Of a stretch of 12,386 nt of DNA, positions 1 through 5,851 are shown piece after piece. The translations under genes were made by a program, and so were the position numbers. Where the stretch lies: assembly GCA_041676645.1 (NCBI GenBank), contig JBAYRO010000094.1, positions 1-12,386 of the forward strand. Direction: 5' to 3'. Position 1 is the stretch's first letter; every line of letters starts with the position of its first letter. The notes beneath the pieces were generated by a model. It did not search any database. It was not told the origin of the DNA and was given only the letters and a program-made list of their open reading frames with translations. Source of the stretch: JAMLIN01 sp041676645. GTDB taxonomy: Bacteria; Pseudomonadota; Gammaproteobacteria; Burkholderiales; Burkholderiaceae_E.

Positions 1-2763
1 CTCGAGGTCGTAGTGGACGCGGCGCATGGTTGGATCCTCCGGATCCATCGCGATCCTGAAGCCGACCGATTTCATCAGGCGCAGCATCCCGCGATTCTCA
101 CCGAGCACGAAGCCCTCGACCCGGCGCAGGCCCTTGACACGGGCCGCCTCGATGATCGCCTGCATCAGCTGGGTGCCGAGCCGCTTGCCCTGGAAGGCAT
201 CGTCGATCGCGATCGCGAACTCGCAGGTCTCGCCATCGGGATTGAGCAGGTAGCGCACCACCCCGATGATGCGTTCGGCGCCGGGCGGCTCGCCACCCGG
301 CGCCGCGTCCTGCGGCCGGAGCACCGCGAGCAGGGCAAGCTCCCTGTGGTAGTCGACCTGGGTATAGCGAGCGAGCATGCGCGGCGTGAGTTCGCTCATC
401 GTCGAGATGAAGCGGAAGTACCGGGATCGGTCTGACAGCCCCCGCACGAAGTGCTGCAACGCATTGCCGTCCTCGGGCCGGATCGGCCGCAGCTCGTACG
501 GCTGGCCATCGGCGAGCTTCTGCATCCGGACCAGGTGGGCCGGATAGGGCAGGATCGCCATGTGCGAATAGCTGCCGGGTCGCTCCACCGGCCGCGGATC
601 GAGCACGATGCGGGCATCGACCGCCACCGCGCCGCTGCCATCGAGGATGATCGGATTGATGTCCATCTCGAGCACCTGGGGCAGCTCGCAGACCATCTCC
701 GACACGCGCACGAGAATCCGCTCGACCGCGAGCTGGGCCGCCGGCCAGGTTTCACGGCGGCGGGCGATTTCCTTGCCGATGCGGGTGCGGGCGATGACCC
801 GGTCGGCAAGGAAGCGGTTCAGGGGCGCGAAGCCGATCGTCGAATCCCGGACCCGCTCGATGGCGGTACCACCCGAGCCGAAGGCAATGGTGGGACCGAA
901 GACCGCATCGTGGACGACGCCGACATGGACTTCGAGGCCATCGCGCGACTGGATCATGCGCTGCACCGAGATGCCGTCGATCGACGCATCGGGCCGCAGT
1001 GCGCGCACGCGCTCGAGCATGCCGGCGAACTGCTGGCGCAGGTCGGCCTCACCGCGAATGTCGAGAACGACGCCACCGACTTCGCTCTTGTGCGAGATGT
1101 CGGGTGAACAGATCTTGAGCACGGCCGGATAGCCGATCCGGGCCGCATGCCCGACGGCCTCGTCCACATCGGCCGCGAGCAGGGTGCGGGTCAGCGGGAC
1201 ATGGAAGGCATCGAGCAGCGCCTTGGATTCGATCTCGGTGAGCACCTCGCGACCGCGCGCCACCGCATCGGCAACCAGCGCGCGCGCGCGCTCGAGATCC
1301 GGCGCCTGCAGGCCGGACAGCGAGCGCGCGACCTCCTGGAGCAGCAGCTGGTTCTGGTAGAAGGCCGAGACCGTGGCGAAGGCGTCGACCGCCGACTCGG
1401 GCGTGCTGAACGACGGCAGGCCGGCATCATCGAGGGTGTCCCGGTGGGGCATGACCCCAGCGCCTCCCGGCCAGCAGGTGAACACCGGCTTGCGCGCGCT
1501 GGCGCCGGCGGCGCCCACCGCCTCGGCGACGCCGGCCGAATCGACGCCGACCGCCGGCGAATGCACCACGAGGATGCCGTCGACGGCGGGATCGGCCGCG
1601 ACGATGGCGATCGCCCGCTCATGCTCGGCCGGTGTCGCATCGATGCCGAGCACCAGCGGATTGGTGGGGACGATGCGAGGCAATTGCTCGCCGAGCGCCT
1701 CGAGCGTGCCGTCCGAGAAAGGGCCCATCCCGAGACCCTGGAAATGGACCTGGTCGGCGGTGATCATCGCCGGGCCGCTGCCATTGGAGATGATGGCGAT
1801 GCGCCGGCCCAGCGGCCAGCGCGCCGACGCGAGATAGCGCGCCGAGGTGAACATCTGGGTGAACAGCTGCAGCTCGACCGCACCGACACGGCGCAGGGCG
1901 GCCGAGTAGATCGCGTCGGCGCCGACGATCGCGCCCGAATGGGTGCGCACCCGGCGCCCGGGCGGCGCGCGGCGCCCGCCCCGCAGGACCACCACCGGCT
2001 TCACGGTGGCGAGCGCGCGCATCGCGCTCATGAACTTGCGGGCGTCGTGCACGGCTTCGAGATAGAGGACGACCGACTTGGTACGGGTATCGTTGACGAG
2101 GAAATCGAGCACATCCGGCAGGTCGACATCGGCCTCGGCGCCCAGGGAGGCGACCAGCGAGAAGCCGATGAGCGTGCCCGCCGACCAGTCCATGATCGAG
2201 GCCGCCAGCGCACCGGACTGCGATACCAGGGCAACGTTGCCGGCCTCGGGCAGCGGGCCCAGCCGGCCGGCATTGAGGCCCAGCGCTGGCCGGGTGAATC
2301 CGAGAGTGGCCGGCCCGAGCAGGCGCAGGCCCTTCGCCCGCGCCAGTTCCCGCCAGCGTACGCGCTGGGCGGCGTCGCAGGGTGCTTCGAGCGCGACCGC
2401 GGCACCGGCGCCAAGGGCGGCGGCCAGTTCGATCGCCTCCCCGACCCGCTCACCGTCATCGACCCGGATCACGGCCAGCAGTCCGGTGCGCTCGTCCCCG
2501 CCGCCCGCCCCGCCGCCGGGCGGCGTAGCCGCGCCCCCGTGGGCGGCGTCGGCTCCCGCGGCCCGACGGGTCGATTCCGCGCGCCGCCGGGCCGGCCGTG
2601 CCCCGCGTGCGGGCAGGCGATGCACCGGAACCTCGCCGAAGGCCGAGCGCAAGCCATCGATGAGCGATGCGAACCAGGGATTGCGGCCGGGATCCGCTTC
2701 GCTGATCACGCAGACGGCGGCCGGTTCGAACAGCGGGCTGAGATAGTGGCGGCTGTCGTACAT
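1..2763 (-). CDS. Acyl-CoA synthetase (ADP-forming)-like / GNAT protein lysine acetyltransferase fusion, Pat/YfiQ family (C-terminus cut by window edge)
   Basis: The frame is open without a stop for 921 codons from ATG 2763 to base 1. Family role: Pat-type enzymes acetylate lysines, classically in acetyl-CoA synthetase, using acetyl-CoA in the cytoplasm. Visible domains: a CoA-binding Rossmann-like N-terminus (about 1-140), a CoA-ligase core with THSGAIVGAD around His275, an ATP-grasp domain (about 510-735; EMDINPIIL-like block near 700-706 and an FGSGG loop), and a GNAT domain from about 755 (RPIRPEDG) with the acetyl-CoA loop QGKRLGT at 858-864. The last visible residues (RRVHYDLE) are near the usual family end (YfiQ is about 886 residues), so only a short tail should be missing. 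Oddities: the usual IGAS of the N-terminal domain reads ISEA, and residues 52-92 form an Ala/Arg/Gly-rich insertion. The start lies 4 bp after the deacetylase stop with no clear ribosome site, suggesting translational coupling. Family assignment is firm; whether the synthetase half is active is unknown. Confidence 0.93.
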   Translation of the reverse strand, partial: MYDSRHYLSPLFEPAAVCVISEADPGRNPWFASLIDGLRSAFGEVPVHRLPARGARPARRRAESTRRAAGADAAHGGAATPPGGGAGGGDERTGLLAVIRVDDGERVGEAIELAAALGAGAAVALEAPCDAAQRVRWRELARAKGLRLLGPATLGFTRPALGLNAGRLGPLPEAGNVALVSQSGALAASIMDWSAGTLIGFSLVASLGAEADVDLPDVLDFLVNDTRTKSVVLYLEAVHDARKFMSAMRALATVKPVVVLRGGRRAPPGRRVRTHSGAIVGADAIYSAALRRVGAVELQLFTQMFTSARYLASARWPLGRRIAIISNGSGPAMITADQVHFQGLGMGPFSDGTLEALGEQLPRIVPTNPLVLGIDATPAEHERAIAIVAADPAVDGILVVHSPAVGVDSAGVAEAVGAAGASARKPVFTCWPGGAGVMPHRDTLDDAGLPSFSTPESAVDAFATVSAFYQNQLLLQEVARSLSGLQAPDLERARALVADAVARGREVLTEIESKALLDAFHVPLTRTLLAADVDEAVGHAARIGYPAVLKICSPDISHKSEVGGVVLDIRGEADLRQQFAGMLERVRALRPDASIDGISVQRMIQSRDGLEVHVGVVHDAVFGPTIAFGSGGTAIERVRDSTIGFAPLNRFLADRVIARTRIGKEIARRRETWPAAQLAVERILVRVSEMVCELPQVLEMDINPIILDGSGAVAVDARIVLDPRPVERPGSYSHMAILPYPAHLVRMQKLADGQPYELRPIRPEDGNALQHFVRGLSDRSRYFRFISTMSELTPRMLARYTQVDYHRELALLAVLRPQDAAPGGEPPGAERIIGVVRYLLNPDGETCEFAIAIDDAFQGKRLGTQLMQAIIEAARVKGLRRVEGFVLGENRGMLRLMKSVGFRIAMDPEDPTMRRVHYDLE

Positions 2764-2767
2764 GGGA

Positions 2768-3694
2768 TCAGTCGAGTCCGGCGAGCACGCGCACGTGGGT
2801 CTCGACGCAGCGCGCCAGCGCCGGAATCGCATAGCCTCCCTCGAGCATCGAGACGACCCGGCCGTCGCAGCAGGCCTCGGCGATCCCGACGATACGCCGG
2901 GTCAGCCATTCATAGTCCTCGTCGGCCCAGCCCATCTGGCTCATGTCGTCATCTCGATGCGCATCGAACCCGGCCGATACCACGATCAGCTGGGGATCGA
3001 ACGAGAGCAGCGCGGGGATCCAGCGCTCGTCGACCGCCGCTCGCAACGCGCGCCCGTCCGAATAGGCCGGCAGCGGCACATTGCACATGTTCCGGCCCTT
3101 CGCGATCTCGCCATTGAAGGGATAGAGCCCGCTCTGGAAGGACGAGACCATCAGCACCCGCTCGTCGCCGGCGAGGATGTCCTCGGTGCCATTGCCATGA
3201 TGGACGTCGAAATCGATCACCGCGACACGATCGATCCCGAACGTTTCGAGCGCATGACGGGTGGCGATCGCCACGTTGTTGAAGAAGCAGAAGCCCATCG
3301 CATGGTCGCGCTCGGCATGGTGGCCGGGAGGACGGACATTGCAGAAGGCACGGTCGACCTCGCCGCGCATCACCAGCTCCACGGCGAGCACCCCCGCCCC
3401 GGCCGCATGCAGCGCCGCGGTGAAGGTATGCGGATTCATCGCGGTATCCGGATCGACATGATGCAGGCCGCTGGCCGGCACCGCCGCCCGCATCTCCGCG
3501 AAATGACGCGCGGTGTGGGCCCGGATGATCTGCTCCTCGCTGGCGGCCGGCGCATCGAAGGCCTGCACGAAATCGAGCGTGCCTCGCAACAGGAGCCGGT
3601 CGGCGATCGCCGTGCTGCGCTCCGGGCACTCCGGATGATGGGCTCCCATCTCGTGGTCGAGCGAACTCGGGTGGCTGATGTAGGCGGCCTTCAC
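2768..3694 (-). CDS. Class II histone-deacetylase-like (AcuC/HDAC superfamily) zinc-dependent deacetylase
   Basis: The 308-residue product has the full arginase/deacetylase-fold signature: HHPECPER (19-26), RPPGHHAE with the catalytic pair His125-His126, GFCFFNN (134-140), DFDVHHGNG with zinc ligands Asp163 and His165, SAGFDAH with zinc ligand Asp244, and LEGGY with the transition-state Tyr288. Family members remove acetyl groups from lysines or small amides in the cytoplasm. Length is normal for bacterial class II enzymes. The start is GTG (3692-3694), supported by TGGGAG 5 nt upstream and by MKAAYISHPS matching the family N-terminus; the next Met (16) would lose that strand. It is the first gene of an operon whose second gene, 4 bp downstream, is a lysine acetyltransferase, so protein deacetylation is the likeliest role. 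Polyamine or other small-molecule amide hydrolysis remains possible. Confidence 0.95.
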   Translation of the reverse strand: MKAAYISHPSSLDHEMGAHHPECPERSTAIADRLLLRGTLDFVQAFDAPAASEEQIIRAHTARHFAEMRAAVPASGLHHVDPDTAMNPHTFTAALHAAGAGVLAVELVMRGEVDRAFCNVRPPGHHAERDHAMGFCFFNNVAIATRHALETFGIDRVAVIDFDVHHGNGTEDILAGDERVLMVSSFQSGLYPFNGEIAKGRNMCNVPLPAYSDGRALRAAVDERWIPALLSFDPQLIVVSAGFDAHRDDDMSQMGWADEDYEWLTRRIVGIAEACCDGRVVSMLEGGYAIPALARCVETHVRVLAGLD

Positions 3695-3699
3695 TTCTG

Positions 3700-3705
3700 C
3701 TCCCA
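3700..3705 (-). promoter_or_regulatory. Ribosome binding site supporting the GTG start of the deacetylase
   Basis: Read on the minus strand, TGGGAG stands 5 nt before GTG at 3694-3692. It decides for the GTG start over the internal ATG at codon 16, which has no comparable site. Confidence 0.6.
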
Positions 3706-3709
3706 GGGG

Positions 3710-3733
3710 CGACCCGACGATCGTGCCGGGTCG
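3710..3733. promoter_or_regulatory. Inverted repeat (candidate operator) between the divergent deacetylase and pseudouridine synthase genes
   Basis: The arms CGACCCG (3710-3716) and CGGGTCG (3727-3733) are perfect inverted repeats around a 10-nt spacer that itself contains the 8-bp palindrome ACGATCGT (3717-3724). The dyad sits directly before GATAAACT (3734-3741), a weak -10-like element for the plus-strand gene; I see no convincing -35. The whole intergenic gap is only 79 bp, so a protein bound here could affect both directions. The inverted repeat is seen directly; the operator role is inference. A further odd palindrome, GCGGA-A-TCCGC, lies at 3754-3764 just before the plus-strand start. 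Confidence 0.35.
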
Positions 3734-3773
3734 GATAAACTGCCCGCTTTTCCGCGGAATCCGCAGCGATCCG

Positions 3774-4505
3774 ATGGATCATCCCAGACTTTCGAAGCGA
3801 ATGAGCGAACTCGGGCTGTGTTCGCGACGCGAAGCCGATGCCTGGATCGCGAACGGCTGGGTGCGGGTCGATGGCGAAGTGGTCGATGTCCTCGGCACCC
3901 GGGTCGCCCCCGGGGCCCACATCGAGATCGACGCGGCCGCCCGACACGAGCAGACCGGCAGGGTGACAATCCTGCTGCACAAGCCGGTCGGCTTCGTCTC
4001 GGGCCAGCCCGAACCGGGCTACCGGCCCGCGATCGAACTGATCGACGCACCGAACCGCTGGTCGGGCGACCGATCCCCGGTCCGCTTCGCCCCCGGCCAG
4101 CGCCGCGGCCTGGCCCCGGCGGGCCGGCTCGACATCGATTCCACCGGTCTCCTGGTGCTGACCCAGGACGGGCGCATCGCCCGGCTGCTGGTGGGCGGCG
4201 ACGGCAGCATCGAAAAGGAATACCTGGTTCGCGTCCAGGGCCACATCGCCCCCGATGGCCTGCAGCGACTGCGCCACGGCCTGCGCCTCGATGGCGTCGA
4301 ACTGCGGCCCGCCAAGGTGTCCTGGCAGAACGAAGACCAGTTGCGCTTCGTCCTGCGGGAGGGGCGCAAGCGCCAGATCCGGCGCATGTGCGAACTGGTC
4401 GGCCTGCGCGTGGTCGGCCTCAAGCGCGTGCGGATCGGCCGCATCGTCCTCGGCGCCCTGCCCCTCGGGCAATGGCGCTATCTGCATCAGGGCGAGCGCT
4501 TCTGA
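3774..4505 (+). CDS. rluF: RluF-like 23S rRNA pseudouridine synthase (RsuA/RluB/E/F family)
   Basis: A 243-residue protein with an N-terminal S4 RNA-binding domain (about 5-50: RLSKRMSELGLCSRREAD, then VRVDGEVV) followed by the RsuA-type catalytic domain. The catalytic aspartate lies in AGRLDIDSTGLL, the KPVGFVS strand precedes it, and RQIRRMCE with LPLGQWRYL near the end resembles RluF more than RsuA, RluB or RluE. RluF isomerises a uridine of the peptidyl-transferase region of 23S rRNA (U2604 in E. coli). The long basic C-terminal tail of E. coli RluF is absent. ATG 3774 was chosen because the S4 domain begins there; an in-frame upstream GTG at 3723 would add 17 unconserved residues and overlap the dyad. 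No strong ribosome site is visible. It is divergent from the deacetylase operon and 31 bp before the transporter gene. Family certain, exact target site less so. Confidence 0.85.
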   Translation: MDHPRLSKRMSELGLCSRREADAWIANGWVRVDGEVVDVLGTRVAPGAHIEIDAAARHEQTGRVTILLHKPVGFVSGQPEPGYRPAIELIDAPNRWSGDRSPVRFAPGQRRGLAPAGRLDIDSTGLLVLTQDGRIARLLVGGDGSIEKEYLVRVQGHIAPDGLQRLRHGLRLDGVELRPAKVSWQNEDQLRFVLREGRKRQIRRMCELVGLRVVGLKRVRIGRIVLGALPLGQWRYLHQGERF

Positions 4506-4536
4506 CGCCGATGCATCGTTGGCCCCGCTGAGATCC

Positions 4537-5601
4537 ATGGCTTCGCTTCCGCCACGCTCCCCCCGCTTCGATCCCGCCGAGCTCTCGCCCGCCTGGTTCG
4601 GCATGGTGATGGCCACCGGAATCGTCGCCATCGCCGCATGGCAACACGGCCTGCTCGTCCTGGCGCATGGCCTGTTCATGCTGAACATCGGCACGTACGC
4701 GCTGTTGTGGATTCTCCATCTCGCCCGGCTGCTGCGCCACCCCGCGAGCGTCGCGAACGACTTCAGCGACCATGTGCGCGGCCCGGGCTTCTTCACCGCG
4801 GTGGCGGCCTCCGGGGTGCTCGGCAGCGAGGCCCTGCTGCTCGCCGGAAGCCACACGGCCGCCCTGCTCCTGTGGCTGGTGGCGATCATCCTGTGGCTGC
4901 TGCTGACCTACGGCATTCTCACCGCGCTGATCATCAAGCGAACCAAGCCGACGCTCGGCGAGGGCATCCACGGCGGCTGGCTGCTGGCGGTGGTGGCCAC
5001 CCAGTCGATCGCGGTGCTGGGCGCCCTGCTGGCGGCCCGCTCCGGAACGCCCTGGCGCCTGCAGTTCGACTTCCTCGCGCTGTCGATGTGGCTGTGCGGC
5101 GGCATGCTCTACATCTGGCTGGCAACGCTGATCCTTCATCGTTGCCTCTTCTTTCCGGCCGGCCCGGGCGACCTGACGCCACCCTACTGGATCGGCATGG
5201 GCGCCATGGCGATCTCGACGCTGGCCGGGACGCTGCTCGGCATCAACGCGATCGACGATCCGATCCTGCAGCCCCTGCGCCCCTTCATCAACGGCTTCAC
5301 CCTGCTGTGCTGGGCCACGGGGACCTGGTGGATCCCGCTGCTGGTGGTGCTGTCGCTATGGCGGCATGTGCGCAGGCGCTTCCCGCTGCGCTCCGATCCA
5401 CTCTACTGGAGCGCCGTCTTCCCGCTCGGCATGTATGCTGCCAGCACCTTCGAGATGGCCCGCGCCATGGAACTGGATTTCCTTGCCTGGATACCGGGCG
5501 TCTTCCTCGGCGCCGCGCTGCTCGCCTGGACAGCGGCCTTCATCGGCGTCCTGCGCGGCCTGGTGCGACGAATGGCCAGCCCGGATGCGGCCCGACCCTG
5601 A
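4537..5601 (+). CDS. TehA/SLAC1/Mae1-family transporter (tellurite-resistance / C4-dicarboxylate transporter family)
   Basis: A 354-residue inner-membrane protein with about ten hydrophobic helices (roughly 17-35, 42-62, 84-102, 108-132, 147-166, 177-203, 216-236, 250-275, 290-308, 315-341), matching the ten-helix SLAC1/TehA fold. The first helix carries the family signature GMVMATGIVAIA, and TPPYWIGMGAMAISTLAG at 214-231 matches the conserved central block. Members are anion channels or carriers for malate, chloride/nitrate or sulfite, or are linked to tellurite resistance; substrate cannot be read from the sequence. The N-terminus is short and soluble (FDPAELSPAWF), typical of the family. 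ATG 4537 follows the pseudouridine synthase stop by 31 bp with only a weak GAG upstream; the two may be cotranscribed but their functions are not obviously linked. The stop is at 5599-5601. Confidence 0.88.
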   Translation: MASLPPRSPRFDPAELSPAWFGMVMATGIVAIAAWQHGLLVLAHGLFMLNIGTYALLWILHLARLLRHPASVANDFSDHVRGPGFFTAVAASGVLGSEALLLAGSHTAALLLWLVAIILWLLLTYGILTALIIKRTKPTLGEGIHGGWLLAVVATQSIAVLGALLAARSGTPWRLQFDFLALSMWLCGGMLYIWLATLILHRCLFFPAGPGDLTPPYWIGMGAMAISTLAGTLLGINAIDDPILQPLRPFINGFTLLCWATGTWWIPLLVVLSLWRHVRRRFPLRSDPLYWSAVFPLGMYAASTFEMARAMELDFLAWIPGVFLGAALLAWTAAFIGVLRGLVRRMASPDAARP

Positions 5602-5851
5602 ATGTCCATGGCACGGGCCCGGATATTGCAACTGGCCGCCGTCGGGGTCGTCATTCATTCATACCGCATACCTTGATTGAGGTATCAACAAACCTGCTCG
5701 ACCGCAGAAACGGGCCTGCGGACACCCCGCTCGCTGGACAGTGAAGAAATACACGATCAACAAATGATCAACGACGCATTCTGAGGGACTGGCGGTCCCA
5801 TCCCGCATTTCGAAGTCGGACGTCGACCGTCTCGTAGAGGAGCTCGAAACC
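5602..5851 (+). promoter_or_regulatory. Putative upstream regulatory region of the CotH-like lipoprotein gene, with repeated ATCAAC motifs and a palindrome
   Basis: This 250-bp gap has no credible gene. Its middle is AT-richer than the flanks. ATACCTTGATTGAGGTAT (5668-5685) is a 6-bp-arm palindrome overlapping TTGAT-N6-ATCAA (5673-5688). The word ATCAACAAA occurs at 5684-5692 and 5756-5764, and GATCAAC repeats at 5755-5761 and 5766-5772, 11 bp apart, about one helical turn. Weak hairpins are formed by CCGCAG/CTGCGG (5702-5721) and GGGAC/GTCCC (5785-5799); neither has a T-run, so they are poor terminators. I could not place a convincing -35/-10 pair. The motifs are seen; the binding-site role is inference. 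Confidence 0.35.
5837..5842 (+). promoter_or_regulatory. Ribosome binding site of the CotH-like lipoprotein gene
   Basis: GAGGAG stands 9 nt before ATG 5852. It is the clearest Shine-Dalgarno in the window and agrees with a start that gives a complete lipoprotein signal peptide. Confidence 0.75.

Noticed and set aside
1147..3117. A 656-codon plus-strand frame opposite the acetyltransferase and deacetylase genes.
   Set aside because: Arg-rich composition without motifs, and it runs across the junction of two well-supported minus-strand genes.
3723..3773. In-frame GTG at 3723 as the start of the pseudouridine synthase.
   Set aside because: It would add 17 residues unlike the family and place the start within the dyad and -10-like element; ATG 3774 starts at the S4 domain.
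2762..4531. A 589-codon plus-strand frame spanning the divergent region.
   Set aside because: It lies opposite the deacetylase and then out of frame over the pseudouridine synthase; no recognisable domain.
2949..4889. A 646-codon minus-strand frame.
   Set aside because: It overlaps three well-supported genes in wrong frames and has low-complexity translation.
5702..5721. CCGCAG/CTGCGG hairpin as a terminator of the transporter gene.
   Set aside because: Only 6 bp, no T-run, and about 100 bp after the stop; too weak to call.
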